Shown: in pieces, positions 9,165-18,451 of the stretch
Position numbering within the stretch: position 1 is the first letter of the stretch
How the letters are laid out: the number at the start of each line of letters is the position of its first letter
Origin: IDS-8 sp964607425
Lineage (GTDB): Bacteria; Pseudomonadota; Gammaproteobacteria; Steroidobacterales; Woeseiaceae
DNA length: 64,000 bases
Direction: 5' to 3'
Assembly (NCBI GenBank): GCA_964607425.1
Contig: CAZSKQ010000004.1
Location: 1 to 64,000, forward strand
Notes under the pieces: model-generated
The model's database searches: none
The model's input: the letters and a program-made list of their open reading frames with translations, nothing else
Told to the model about the DNA's origin: nothing
Translations under genes and position numbers: made by a program

Positions 9165-10433
9165 ATGAAGATCACGAAGCGCCACTTCCTGAAAGCCGGC
9201 GCCGCCGCCGCCGGCGCGGCGTTCGTTACCACCACCGATACCACGCAAGCGCGAGAGGCGACGCTGCAGCCAATCACCGCTGACGCGATGCAGATCGGCG
9301 TCCCCGAGCGGCTCGCCCGCATCGAGAAGGCGCAGCGCCTGATGGCGAAGCACAAGATCGACGCACTCCTGCTCGAGCCCGGCTCCGCGATGCTGTATTT
9401 CACCGGCATCAGCTGGTGGCGCAGCGAACGGCTGACGGCGGTCGTCATACCTGGGACCGGCGACATCGCCGTGGTCACTCCGCATTTCGAGGAGCCGAGC
9501 GTACGGGAGTCCATGACCTTCGGCGACGACGTTCGTACCTGGAACGAGCACGAGGATCCCTTCGAGCGGGTGGCGGGAATACTCGCCGACCGGGGGCTGA
9601 AGGAAGGCAGGATCGGCTTCGAGGATACCGTGCGCTGGTTCGTGTCCGACGGCGTGCGCGCAGCTTCGCCGTCGTTCGGCATCGTTTCCGGACGGCCGGT
9701 GACGCAGGGATGCCGCCTGTACAAGTCGCCGGCCGAGATTGCGCTCATGCGGAAGGCGAACGAGGTGACGCTTGCGGCATATCGTCACGTATATGGCAAG
9801 CTCGAGCGCGGCATGAGCTCGGATGACATTGCGACCATGATGGGCGCGGCGCAATCCGCGCTTGGAGGCTCCGACGTATGGAACATGGCGCTGGTCGGCC
9901 GCGCGAGCGCGTATCCTCACGGCACCAGCCAGTCGCAAACGCTCGCGGAAGGCCAGGTCCTCCTCATGGACTGCGGCTGTGCCGTGCAGGGCTACCGCTC
10001 GGATATTTCCCGCACCTTCGTGCTCGGTGAAGCAACGAAGCGCCAGCGCGAGGTGTGGTCGACCGTTCGGCGCGGCCAGCAGATCGCCTTCGAGACCGCG
10101 CGGCCCGGCACGCCGGCGGGTGCGGTCGATGATGCCGTTCGCGAGTGGTACACCTCGCTCGGGTACGGGCCGGGTTACCGGACGCCGGGGCTCAGCCATC
10201 GCACCGGTCACGGCATAGGCATGGACGTGCACGAGCCGGTGAACTTCGTGCACGGCGAGAAGACGCCGCTCGCTCCCGGCATGTGCTTCTCCGACGAACC
10301 GGGTCTCTACGACTTTGACAGCTTCGGCGTGCGGCTCGAGGATTGCCTCTACCTGGCGGAGGAGGGGCCGGCCTGGTTCACGGTGCCGCCCTCCAGCCTG
10401 GAGGACGACCCGATCGGCACTTTCGCGGCCTGA
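9165..10433 (+). CDS. M24 family Xaa-Pro peptidase with Tat-like signal
   Basis: Predicted 422-residue exported aminopeptidase P/creatinase-fold enzyme. The N-terminus MKITKRHFLKAGAAAAGAAF resembles a twin-arginine signal with Lys-Arg in place of Arg-Arg. An N-terminal creatinase-like domain (about 45-170) precedes the pita-bread catalytic domain with all metal ligands visible: MDCGCAVQGYRSDISRTF (two Asp), HRTGHGIGMDVHE (His), DEPGLYD (Glu) and VRLEDCLYL (Glu). It should cleave an N-terminal residue ahead of proline or act on a related substrate. The start at 9165 follows the ZIP gene by about 40 bases. The gene lies immediately upstream of a prolyl oligopeptidase, consistent with use of proline-rich peptides. 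Confidence 0.88.
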   Translation: MKITKRHFLKAGAAAAGAAFVTTTDTTQAREATLQPITADAMQIGVPERLARIEKAQRLMAKHKIDALLLEPGSAMLYFTGISWWRSERLTAVVIPGTGDIAVVTPHFEEPSVRESMTFGDDVRTWNEHEDPFERVAGILADRGLKEGRIGFEDTVRWFVSDGVRAASPSFGIVSGRPVTQGCRLYKSPAEIALMRKANEVTLAAYRHVYGKLERGMSSDDIATMMGAAQSALGGSDVWNMALVGRASAYPHGTSQSQTLAEGQVLLMDCGCAVQGYRSDISRTFVLGEATKRQREVWSTVRRGQQIAFETARPGTPAGAVDDAVREWYTSLGYGPGYRTPGLSHRTGHGIGMDVHEPVNFVHGEKTPLAPGMCFSDEPGLYDFDSFGVRLEDCLYLAEEGPAWFTVPPSSLEDDPIGTFAA

Positions 10434-10539
10434 TCGTTGTCATCGCCCGTATCCCCGGGCAAAGCCGCTCCCGGTATCCTGTGCCGCATTCCCCGTCTTC
10501 GTGCTAAGGTCGTCGCCTCGTTCATCCCGAGATGCGGCT

Positions 10540-12705
10540 ATGAACAGGATTACAGCATGCCTGATCCCGACCTGCCTGGCAGTGTTGTCGGCCTCCGGCT
10601 GCGCCCCCGACGACGGTGAAAACGTGGAATCCCGTATCGACTATCCGGACACGATGAGAGTGGACCACACCGACGTGTATTACGGCGTCACGGTTGCCGA
10701 TCCATATCGCTGGCTCGAGGAAGACGTACGCGAGAGCGAGCGCGTGCGGGAATGGGTCGAAGCACAGAACGAAGTCACGTTCGGGTATCTCGCGGCCATC
10801 CCGGAGCGCGAGGCCATCGAAACGCGCCTGACCGAACTCTGGGACTACGAGCGCTTCGGTTTGCCCTTCAAGGAGGGTGGCCGCTATTACTATAGCTACA
10901 ACGACGGGCTCATGGACCAGGAGGTGATCTACACCCAGGACACGCTGGACGCGCCGGCGAGACTCCTGATCGACCCGAATACCTGGTCCGAGGACGGCAC
11001 GGTTGCGCTGGCGGGCTTCTACCCGAGCCCGGACGGGCGGCATGCCGCCTACCTGGTGCAGGATGCGGGCTCCGACTGGAACACCGCGCGGGTGCTGGAC
11101 GTGCGCTCGGGCGAGCCGCTGGAGGATATGCTCCGGTGGCTCAAGTTCACGGGGCTTGCCTGGGCCGGGGACGGTTCGGGTTTTTACTACAGCCGCTACC
11201 CGGTGCCCGAAGACTCGGAAAAGTACCAGACATTGAACCTCAACCAGGCGGTCTATTTTCACGAGCTGGGCACCGCACAGGGTGACGACAAGCTGGTGTA
11301 TCGCAACAGCGAGCACCCGGAATGGAGCTACTCCGCGTCAGTCACCGACGACGGCCGCTTTCTCGTCATCACGGTCTGGGTGGGTACGGACAGCCGCTAC
11401 CAGGTCCTGTACCAGGACCTCTCGGCCGCAGGGTCAGAGCCTGTGATGTTGATAGAAGGCTTCGATCACGATTACAGCTTTGCCGGCAATATCGGCAACG
11501 AGCTCTACTTCCGCACCGACAGGGCCGCGCCGCTCGGGAAGCTCATTGCGATCGACGTCAGCGTACCTGCTCCCGGCAACGTACGGGAGATTATCGCCGA
11601 GAGCGCGGACGTGCTGACGTCGGCGAGCCTGGTGGGGAGCCGGGTGATTGCCCACTACATGCAGGATGCGCGATCGGCGGTGAAAACGTTCGACACCCGC
11701 GGCAACCTGCTGGGGGACATCGAGCTTCCGGGTCCGGGATCGGCCTGGGGTTTCGGCGGCAAGCTCGACGATCCGGAAACTTTCTTCAAGTTCGAAAGCT
11801 TCAACGTGCCGGAGCGGATTTTCCGGATGGATGTCGAGTCCGGAGAAATGACCATCTTCCGGCAGGCCAAGGTCGACTTCGTGCCGGAAGACTACGTGGT
11901 CGAGCAGGTCTTTTACGAATCAAAAGACGGCACGCGCGTGCCGATGTTCATAACCCACCGCAAGGACGTGACGCCGGACGGCAACCGGCCGACGCTGCTG
12001 TACGGCTACGGCGGTTTCAACATCTCGCTCACACCGTCGTTCTCGGTGACGCGGCTCGCCTGGATGGAGATGGGCGGCGTCTATGCCGTGGCCAACCTGA
12101 GGGGCGGCGGCGAGTACGGGGAGCCCTGGCACAAAGCGGGAACGAAGCTCGACAAGCAGAACGTGTTCGATGATTTCATTGCCGCCGCGGAATACCTGGT
12201 GCGGGAGGGTTACACCAATCCCAACCGCCTGGCGATTTTTGGCGGCAGCAACGGTGGCTTGCTGGTCGCGGCCGTCACCAACCAGCGACCGGAGTTGTTT
12301 GGCGCGGTGATCGCGTCGGCGGGCGTAATGGACATGCTGCGCTTTCACGAATTCACGGCGGGCCGCTACTGGGTGGACGATTACGGATCGGCCGCCGATC
12401 CGGAGGAGTTCCGCGCGCTCCTTGCCTACTCGCCGTATCACAACGTGCGGCGGGGAACGGAATACCCGGCGGTGCTGGTCACCACCGCGGACACCGACGA
12501 CCGCGTGGTGCCCGGGCATAGCTTCAAGTACGCCGCCGCGCTGCAGGCCGCGCAGACCGGCCCCGCGCCGGTGCTGATCCGCATCGAAACGCGCGCCGGC
12601 CACGGCGCCGGCATGCCGACGAGCAAGCAGATCGAAGGCTACGCCGACCGCTGGGCTTTCCTGGTCGAAAACCTCGAAATGGAAGTCCCGGATCGCTCCA
12701 TGTAG
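10540..12705 (+). CDS. Prolyl oligopeptidase (S9A), lipoprotein
   Basis: Predicted 721-residue serine peptidase cleaving after proline in short peptides. It has a lipoprotein signal (LSASGC, Cys20), a seven-bladed propeller (about 80-440) and a C-terminal alpha/beta-hydrolase with the catalytic Ser in FGGSNGGLL, Asp in TTADTDDRV and His in TRAGHGAGMP. The N-terminal signature YPDTMRVDHTDVYYG and the ANLRGGGEYGEPWH motif match S9A enzymes. The ATG at 10540 gives the signal peptide; the longer upstream frame overlaps the M24 gene and is not coding. The TAG stop (12703-12705) lies inside the GTAG foot of the first REP unit of the downstream array. Confidence 0.92.
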   Translation: MNRITACLIPTCLAVLSASGCAPDDGENVESRIDYPDTMRVDHTDVYYGVTVADPYRWLEEDVRESERVREWVEAQNEVTFGYLAAIPEREAIETRLTELWDYERFGLPFKEGGRYYYSYNDGLMDQEVIYTQDTLDAPARLLIDPNTWSEDGTVALAGFYPSPDGRHAAYLVQDAGSDWNTARVLDVRSGEPLEDMLRWLKFTGLAWAGDGSGFYYSRYPVPEDSEKYQTLNLNQAVYFHELGTAQGDDKLVYRNSEHPEWSYSASVTDDGRFLVITVWVGTDSRYQVLYQDLSAAGSEPVMLIEGFDHDYSFAGNIGNELYFRTDRAAPLGKLIAIDVSVPAPGNVREIIAESADVLTSASLVGSRVIAHYMQDARSAVKTFDTRGNLLGDIELPGPGSAWGFGGKLDDPETFFKFESFNVPERIFRMDVESGEMTIFRQAKVDFVPEDYVVEQVFYESKDGTRVPMFITHRKDVTPDGNRPTLLYGYGGFNISLTPSFSVTRLAWMEMGGVYAVANLRGGGEYGEPWHKAGTKLDKQNVFDDFIAAAEYLVREGYTNPNRLAIFGGSNGGLLVAAVTNQRPELFGAVIASAGVMDMLRFHEFTAGRYWVDDYGSAADPEEFRALLAYSPYHNVRRGTEYPAVLVTTADTDDRVVPGHSFKYAAALQAAQTGPAPVLIRIETRAGHGAGMPTSKQIEGYADRWAFLVENLEMEVPDRSM

Positions 12706-13300
12706 GAGCCCGCCATGCGGGCGACCGGCACTTGATAAGGATTGCTACCTCCGGCCGCCGCCCAGCCGCCGTGGCATCGCGCGCAATGCGCGCTCCTACA
12801 CGACCGCAATGCGCATTGTAGGAGCCCGCCATGCGGGCGACCGCCACCGATAACGATTGCTACCTCCGGCCGCCGCCCAGCCGCCGTGGCATCGCGCGCA
12901 ATGCGCGCTCCTACACGACCGCAATGCGCATTGTAGGAGCCCGCCATGCGGGCGACCGACACCGATAACGATTGCTACCTCCGTCCGCCGCCCCGCCGCC
13001 GTGGCATCGCGCGCAATGCGCGCTCCTACACGACCGCAATGCGCATTGTAGGAGCCCNNNNNNNNNNNNNNNNNNNNNNNNNNNNNNNNNNNNNNNNNNN
13101 NNNNNNNNNNNNNNNNNNNNNNNNNNNNNNNNNNNNNNNNNNNNNNNNNNNNNNNNNGGCATCGCGCGCAATGCGCGCTCCTACACGACCGCAATGCGCA
13201 TTGTAGGAGCCCGCCATGCGGGCGACCGGCACTTGATAACGATTGCTACCTCCGGCCGCCGCCCCGCCGCCGTAGCATCGCGCGCAGTGCGCGCTCCTAC
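12702..13300. repeat. Tandem BIME array of paired REP hairpins, about 115-bp unit
   Basis: At least five near-identical units follow the prolyl oligopeptidase stop. Each unit holds a forward type A REP (GTAGGAGCCCGCCATGCGGG, starts at 12702, 12818, 12933, 13048 and 13203) and an inverted type B REP (ATCGCGCGCAATGCGCGC then TCCTAC, at 12773, 12888, 13003, 13158 and 13274), joined by a short linker and separated by a spacer containing CGACCGCAATGCGCATT. The spacing of 116, 115 and 115 bases shows tandem amplification of a whole BIME rather than independent insertions. The true copy number is unknown because of an N gap inside. The opposite boundary supplies the stop codon of the aminotransferase on the other strand. 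Confidence 0.93.
13058..13157. other. Assembly gap (100 N) inside the BIME array
   Basis: Exactly 100 unknown bases interrupt the array seven bases after the foot of a type A REP, and sequence resumes exactly at the first base of a type B REP. The round number indicates a scaffolding placeholder; the missing length and number of repeat units cannot be read from this sequence. Confidence 0.97.
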
Positions 13301-14808
13301 GTGGTGCGTGGGCCTTCCAGCAGTGCCTGGCGGGTTAGCTCAATGACCAGGTCTGCTTCGGCTTCCGTCATGCCGAACCACGGCGTGTAGCGCAGCGAGT
13401 TGGTGCCGCCGTGGATAACCCCGAGGCCGTGCCGGCGCAGGTACTCTTCCGTGCTGTCCGCGCCGAAGCACTTGTAGCGGGGATTCAGTTCGCAGCTCAG
13501 CAGGAGTCCTGTTCCCTGGACGCGGGTGATCGCGTCGCCGAGCTCCGCCGCGATCTTGCGCAGCCCCTGTACGAGCTGCTCGCCGCGCGTGCGTATGTTC
13601 TCGCGCATTTCGGGCGTGATGCTCTGCAGCACGGATACCGCGACGTCCATTGCGCGCGGGTTGCTGGTCATGGTGTTGCCGTACACGCCCTGCTGGTACA
13701 GCCCGGCGGCGCGGCCTTGCAGCGCCAGTACCGACAACGGGTACTGCCCGGCGTTCAGGGCCTTTGAATAAGTCTCCATGTCGGGCGGCGGCAAGTCGCG
13801 GAAGGCGGGATAGTCGACAATCGACAGCACGCCGTGTGCGCGCAGCCCCGCCTGGATCGAATCCACGAGTAGCAGTGTGCCATGCGCTTCAGTCAGCTCG
13901 CGGGCGCGCCGGTAGAACTCCGGTGTCACGGCCTCGCCGGGATTCCCTTCACCCATCACCGGTTCCATGAAGAACGCTTCGATGAACATGTTCTCTTCTT
14001 CGGCCTGCGCGAACACGGCTTCGAGATCCGCGATGTCGTTCTGCCGTACCGTCAAGAGGTAGTCCGTCTCGCGATAGGAGGCGAGGTATTTGCGATAGCT
14101 TTTCTGCGTCGAATGCGAGTACCGCGCCGGCCGGTCCGTGCGCCCGTGAAAGCTGCCCTTCATCGTGAGACCGCGGATCTCGCGGCCTTCGTAGCGCCCG
14201 CCTGGATCGGTCATCGATTTTGAAGCGATGTCGGCAATGCGGGATGCAACCGATACCGCTTCGGAACCGCTGTTCAGGCACATGAAGTGCGTGAATGGTG
14301 AACCGCCGCGCGTATGACCGAGCTCCTTCAACAATGCCTCGACAAAACGCATCTGGCTTACGTTAGGCGTCATGATGTTCGCCATCACGTGCGGCCGGTT
14401 CATGCTGTCGAGCACGGCCCCTGGCGCATGACCGAGGCCCAGCATGCCATAGCCGCCGCAGTCGTAAACCACCGCGCCTTTGAGCGTAACAATCCAGGGT
14501 CCCTGGGCGGCGAGCGTGACATAGGGATTGACCGCATCTGCCGCATAGAAATTGATGAAGCCCGCCTGCACGCGCCGTGCCTGCTCGATTTCCTCGAGCT
14601 CGAGCAGCGCCGGCTCGGACCGCTGCAGCGCCGCGTGTTCCCCGGCTGCGCGCTCGATGGCGGTCGCAAGCTGCGGATCTGCCTTCAGGAAACGCAGGAT
14701 CACATCGTCCGGCAGACCGGTCGTGCGGATCGCGCCGCCGAACTGGCGCATGGCATGCAAGCGTGCGAGCTGGGGATCGACGTCGATGCGGTTGACCGGC
14801 TGTACCAT
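13297..14808 (-). CDS. Class III (fold type I) PLP-dependent aminotransferase
   Basis: Predicted 503-residue aminotransferase or related PLP enzyme. Motifs of the class III family are visible: FMCLNSGSEAVSVASRIA (phosphate-binding and substrate region), SFHGRTDRPARYSHST (ring-stacking region), EPVMGEGN, LLLVDSIQAGLRAHG (pyridine-N Asp) and SKALNAGQYPLS with the Schiff-base Lys. An extra N-terminal region of about 90 residues precedes the usual domain. Substrate is undetermined; omega- or lysine-type amino donors are typical of the class. The TAG stop (13299-13297) is the foot of the last REP of the array. The gene is divergent from yheS. The ATG at 14808 is preceded by a GGA-rich stretch (AAGGACACCTCCC). 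Confidence 0.85.
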   Translation of the reverse strand: MVQPVNRIDVDPQLARLHAMRQFGGAIRTTGLPDDVILRFLKADPQLATAIERAAGEHAALQRSEPALLELEEIEQARRVQAGFINFYAADAVNPYVTLAAQGPWIVTLKGAVVYDCGGYGMLGLGHAPGAVLDSMNRPHVMANIMTPNVSQMRFVEALLKELGHTRGGSPFTHFMCLNSGSEAVSVASRIADIASKSMTDPGGRYEGREIRGLTMKGSFHGRTDRPARYSHSTQKSYRKYLASYRETDYLLTVRQNDIADLEAVFAQAEEENMFIEAFFMEPVMGEGNPGEAVTPEFYRRARELTEAHGTLLLVDSIQAGLRAHGVLSIVDYPAFRDLPPPDMETYSKALNAGQYPLSVLALQGRAAGLYQQGVYGNTMTSNPRAMDVAVSVLQSITPEMRENIRTRGEQLVQGLRKIAAELGDAITRVQGTGLLLSCELNPRYKCFGADSTEEYLRRHGLGVIHGGTNSLRYTPWFGMTEAEADLVIELTRQALLEGPRTT

Positions 14809-14939
14809 GGGAGGTGTCCTTCAAAGTGCGGAGCCGTTCATTTTATCGGTTCCGGCACCCGTTTGACGAACGAACCGCACGATCTGGAATGCCCAAAGGC
14901 GCGTGTCGCGGGAATCCACTCTCGTTACACTACCGCCCC

Positions 14940-16853
14940 ATGCTCAGATTCACCGATTTGTCGCTCCGCCGCGGTGCGCGGCTGCTGCTGGAAAACGTCA
15001 ACTTGCAGGTTCACCCGGGCCAGAAAGCCGGCGTCACGGGCGCCAATGGCAGCGGCAAATCCAGCCTGTTTTCCGTGGTCCTGGGAGAACTCGGCCCCGA
15101 CGCCGGCAGCGCCGCGTTCCCCGCCGACTGGGTCGTGGCGCACGTGGCCCAGGAAACGCCGTCCGACCGCCGCGCCGCCGTCGAATACGTGCTGGACGGC
15201 GATGCGGAGCTCAGGCAGGTGGAGCGGCAGATTGCCGCGGCCGACGCAAACGGGAGTGGCGAGCGGCTGGCCGAGCTCCATGCCCGCCTGGAGGCTATCG
15301 ACGGGTATGCGGCGCGCAGCCGGGCCGGGCGCCTGCTGCATGGGCTCGGGTTTACGTCCGAAGACGAGTCGCGCCCGGTCAACGAGTTCTCCGGCGGCTG
15401 GCGCATGCGCCTGAATCTCGCGCGCACCTTGATGTGCCGTTCCTCGCTGCTGCTGCTCGACGAACCGACCAACCACCTGGACCTCGATGCCGTCATCTGG
15501 CTGGAAGACTGGCTGCGCGCCTATTCCGGTACGCTGCTCCTGATTTCCCACGACCGCGACTTCCTGGATGCGGTGGTCGATCGCGTCATACACCTCGAGC
15601 ACTGCACGGCAACGCTCTACACCGGCAACTATTCCGCTTTCGAGCGCGTCCGCGCCGAGCGCCTCGCGCACCAGCAGGCGCAGTACCGCAAGCAGCAGCG
15701 GCAGATCGAGCACATGCAGGCGTTCATCGACCGCTTTCGCGCCAAGGCTTCCAAGGCGCGGCAGGCACAGAGCCGGATCAAGGCTCTGGAGCGCATGCAG
15801 GTGATCCTTCCCGCGCACGTGGACTCGCCGTTCCAATTCAGCCTGCGGCAACCGCTGAAAACGCCGAATCCCCTGTTGCGGCTGGACGGAGCCGCGGCCG
15901 GCTACGGGAACAAAACGGTGCTGTCGGGGCTCTCCCTGACGCTTTCACCCGGCGACCGTATCGGGCTGCTCGGGCACAACGGCGCGGGCAAGTCCACGCT
16001 GATCAAGCTAATGGCGGGCCTGCTCCCCGTGCGGCAGGGCGAGTGCGTGGGCGCCGCGGACCTGGCCGTCGGCTATTTCGCGCAGCACCAGGTGGACCAG
16101 CTCGACCCGGAGCGCTCGCCGCTGGAGCACCTGGCGGATATCGATCCGGGAGCGCGCGAGCTCGACCTGCGCACGTGGCTGGGCGGCTTCGGCTTTTCCG
16201 GCGACGCGGCGTTCCGGCCCACGGCGCCGTTCTCGGGCGGCGAGAAATCGCGCCTCGCGCTCGCGTTGCTCGTTTATCGCCGGCCGAACCTGTTGCTGCT
16301 GGACGAGCCGACGAATCACCTGGACATTGACATGCGCCAGGCGCTGGCGAACGCCCTGCAGGATTTCGCGGGGGCGATGGTTGTCGTGTCGCACGACCGG
16401 CACCTGCTGCGAGTGACCGCCGACCGGTTGCTCCTCGTCGATGACGGCAGCGCGACGGAGTTCGATGGCAGCCTGGACGATTACCCGGCGTGGCTCGCGG
16501 GCGCACATCGGCCCGCGCCGGCGCGACGCGATGCGGGAGAGCCGGGCTTCGATGCCAAAGCACGCCGGCGGCGCGACGCACAACAGCGTGAGGCGCTTCG
16601 GCCGCTCAACCGCCGCATCGAAAAATCCGAACGGGCGCTTGCAAGGCTGCAGGCGGAGCGGGCGGCGCTCGAGGAGCGGCTCGCGGACGTTTCCATTTAT
16701 GAGGCGGCCAACCGCGATGAGCTGCAGGCGGTGCTGGAGCAACAGGCCGATAACCGCTGGGCGCTGGCAAAGGAGGAGGCCGGCTGGCTGGAGGCTTGCG
16801 AGGAACTGGAGCGCGCCACGGCCGCACTGGACTACACTACCGGCCGCAGGTAA
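14940..16853 (+). CDS. yheS: ABC-F family ATPase, YheS type
   Basis: Predicted 637-residue cytosolic protein with two ATP-binding cassettes and no membrane domain, the same length as Escherichia coli YheS. Walker A motifs are GANGSGKSS and GHNGAGKST; ABC signatures are FSGGWRMRLNLA and FSGGEKSRLALA; both Walker B regions read LLLLDEPTNHLD. The inter-domain linker contains the YheS-like RFRAKASKARQAQSRIKALE, and a charged coiled coil ends the protein. ABC-F proteins act on ribosomes, and YheS has been linked to relief of translational stalling. A longer frame from 14814 is rejected because only the ATG at 14940 aligns with the family N-terminus (MLRFTDLSLRRG). Confidence 0.93.
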   Translation: MLRFTDLSLRRGARLLLENVNLQVHPGQKAGVTGANGSGKSSLFSVVLGELGPDAGSAAFPADWVVAHVAQETPSDRRAAVEYVLDGDAELRQVERQIAAADANGSGERLAELHARLEAIDGYAARSRAGRLLHGLGFTSEDESRPVNEFSGGWRMRLNLARTLMCRSSLLLLDEPTNHLDLDAVIWLEDWLRAYSGTLLLISHDRDFLDAVVDRVIHLEHCTATLYTGNYSAFERVRAERLAHQQAQYRKQQRQIEHMQAFIDRFRAKASKARQAQSRIKALERMQVILPAHVDSPFQFSLRQPLKTPNPLLRLDGAAAGYGNKTVLSGLSLTLSPGDRIGLLGHNGAGKSTLIKLMAGLLPVRQGECVGAADLAVGYFAQHQVDQLDPERSPLEHLADIDPGARELDLRTWLGGFGFSGDAAFRPTAPFSGGEKSRLALALLVYRRPNLLLLDEPTNHLDIDMRQALANALQDFAGAMVVVSHDRHLLRVTADRLLLVDDGSATEFDGSLDDYPAWLAGAHRPAPARRDAGEPGFDAKARRRRDAQQREALRPLNRRIEKSERALARLQAERAALEERLADVSIYEAANRDELQAVLEQQADNRWALAKEEAGWLEACEELERATAALDYTTGRR

Positions 16854-16871
16854 CGCTACAAGGACTTTCAC

Positions 16872-17381
16872 GTGACGATATCCATATTCGACCAGACGGT
16901 TTCCGCGCTCTCGCGCATGCTGCTGAACCTCGATCACATCGTGGCGAAAGCCGGGGAATACGCCCGGGAAAAGAACATCGACCCCGCCGTGCTGATACAG
17001 GCTCGCCTGTACCCGGACATGCTCCCGTTCGTGGCGCAGGTCCGCATTGCGACGGATACGGCGAAAGGCGCCGCCGCGCGGCTTTCCGGAACCGAGCTCC
17101 CGAAATGGGCGGACGATGAAGTGACGTTGGAGGACGTGCGCGCCCGGATCCGCAAAGCGCTGGATTATCTCTCGACCTTCAAGCCGCAGCAGTTCGAAGG
17201 CGCCGAAGACAGGCAGATAGAGATGAAACTGCCGAACCGGAAGCTCAGTTTCAGCGGCCGCGAGTACATCCTCGGCTTCGTGCTGCCGAACTTTTACTTC
17301 CATGTGACGACGGCCTACAACATTTTGCGCCACAACGGTCTCGCCATCGGCAAATCTGATTATCTCGGCGGCACGTCGTAG
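16872..17381 (+). CDS. DUF1993 family protein
   Basis: Predicted 169-residue all-helical cytosolic protein of the DUF1993 family, related in fold to DinB-like four-helix bundles. Typical features are the N-terminal FDQTVSALSRMLLNLDHIV and the C-terminal FVLPNFYFHVTTAYNILRHNG with a conserved His. Function is not established. The GTG start is preceded by AAGGACTTTCAC, which provides a ribosome binding site, and follows yheS by 18 bases, so cotranscription is likely. The TAG stop at 17379-17381 lies in the GTAG foot of a type B REP. Confidence 0.88.
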   Translation: MTISIFDQTVSALSRMLLNLDHIVAKAGEYAREKNIDPAVLIQARLYPDMLPFVAQVRIATDTAKGAAARLSGTELPKWADDEVTLEDVRARIRKALDYLSTFKPQQFEGAEDRQIEMKLPNRKLSFSGREYILGFVLPNFYFHVTTAYNILRHNGLAIGKSDYLGGTS

Positions 17382-17474
17382 GAGCGCCATGCGCGCGATG
17401 TTTTGGCGGTGGGCACGCCGCTACTGGCGGGTGAGATCGGCCGCCGTGGCATCGCGCGCAATGCGCGCTCCTGC
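17378..17474. repeat. REP pair (BIME) between the DUF1993 gene and rarD
   Basis: A forward type B REP variant (GTAGGAGCGCCATGCGCGCG, 17378-17400) and an inverted type B REP (17448-17474, ending CTCCTGC) flank a 47-base linker. The forward foot supplies the stop codon of the upstream gene. The inverted copy ends 18 bases before the chosen rarD start, so the hairpin falls in the rarD leader. Confidence 0.88.
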
Positions 17475-17492
17475 ATGGGCGGCGCGACCTGG

Positions 17493-18401
17493 ATGAGAGA
17501 CGCCTCCATTCCGGCTTCCGCCGAGCGGTCCGAGGATCGCGCGCGCAACGGCTTCCTCGCGGCGCTGCTGGCGTACACGTTCTGGGGGTTTACGCCGATC
17601 TACTTCGTCGCGATTGCGGCAGTGCCGTCGCTGGAGGTGCTCGCGCACCGGGTGATCTGGGCGGTGCCGTTCGGGGCGGCGATCGTGTATGCCCGGCACC
17701 AATGGCCGGAAGTCCACCGCGCGTTCGGCGATCGGCGCACCGTGCTGTTCCTGGCCCTCGCCGCGCTGGTTGTTGCGATCAACTGGCTCGGCTATATCGT
17801 CGCGGTGCAGACCGGGCACATCTTCCAGGCGAGCCTCGGGTACTACATCAATCCCCTGATGTATGTCGCTATCGGTGTCTGGTTCTTCCACGAGCGCCTG
17901 CGGAGGATGCAGACGATTGCCGTGCTGCTGGCCGCGGCGGGTGTTGCCGTTTTGACCGTGAGCGGCGGTGAATTCCCGTGGCTCGCGCTGGTTCTTGCGA
18001 CGTCATTCACGATTTACGGTGTCATTCGCAGCCGGGTCGAGATCGGCGGCATGCCCGGCCTGTTCGTCGAAACGATCGTGCTGTTACCGCTCGCGCTCGG
18101 TTATGCGGCCTGGATCACGGCAGCCGGTGCCGCGGTATTCGGGCCGGCAGACCCGGTGATGTCGGGCCTGCTCGTGCTCGCCGGCCCGGTCACCGCGCTG
18201 CCGCTGTTGTTCTTCGCGTTGGCGGCCCGCCGGCTGCGGCTGTCGACGATCGGCATTATGCAGTTCATCGCGCCGACGTTGCAGTTCCTGATGGGTTTGT
18301 TCTTCGGCGAGCGGCTGACCGTTCCGCATGCGATCTGCTTTGTGCTGATCTGGCTCGCGGTGCTGGCGTTCAGCGCCGATGCGTGGCGCGCGAGCCGTTG
18401 A
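17493..18401 (+). CDS. rarD: EamA family transporter RarD
   Basis: Predicted 302-residue inner-membrane protein with about ten helices, matching the RarD branch of the drug/metabolite transporter superfamily (E. coli RarD has 296 residues). Recognisable segments are YTFWGFTPIYF, EVLAHRVIWAVPFG, SLGYYINPLMYVAIG and STIGIMQFIAPTLQFLMG. The transported substrate is not known. The start at 17493 avoids including the upstream inverted REP; an in-frame ATG 18 bases earlier is an alternative. The 3' end, including the TGA stop, is duplicated on the far side of the following N gap. Confidence 0.9.
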   Translation: MRDASIPASAERSEDRARNGFLAALLAYTFWGFTPIYFVAIAAVPSLEVLAHRVIWAVPFGAAIVYARHQWPEVHRAFGDRRTVLFLALAALVVAINWLGYIVAVQTGHIFQASLGYYINPLMYVAIGVWFFHERLRRMQTIAVLLAAAGVAVLTVSGGEFPWLALVLATSFTIYGVIRSRVEIGGMPGLFVETIVLLPLALGYAAWITAAGAAVFGPADPVMSGLLVLAGPVTALPLLFFALAARRLRLSTIGIMQFIAPTLQFLMGLFFGERLTVPHAICFVLIWLAVLAFSADAWRASR

Positions 18402-18451
18402 GTTCCGGCATTGGTTCCGCAGGCGCGCCGGTCGCCCGCATGGCGGGCTCC
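18397..18451. repeat. 55-bp direct repeat, left copy at contig end
   Basis: The 55 bases ending at the N gap (from the last bases of rarD to an inverted type A REP cut at CTCC) recur without difference at 18552-18606 immediately after the gap. The most economical reading is two overlapping contig ends joined with a placeholder. Confidence 0.9.

Noticed and set aside
12702..13300. Regular repeat spacing suggesting a CRISPR array
   Set aside because: The units are nearly identical throughout, so there are no variable spacers. Each unit contains two opposed REP hairpins with GTAG feet, and no cas genes are present.
12796..13346. Several short open frames spanning the N gap
   Set aside because: They consist of translated REP sequence and unknown residues, with no start-site support or family motifs.
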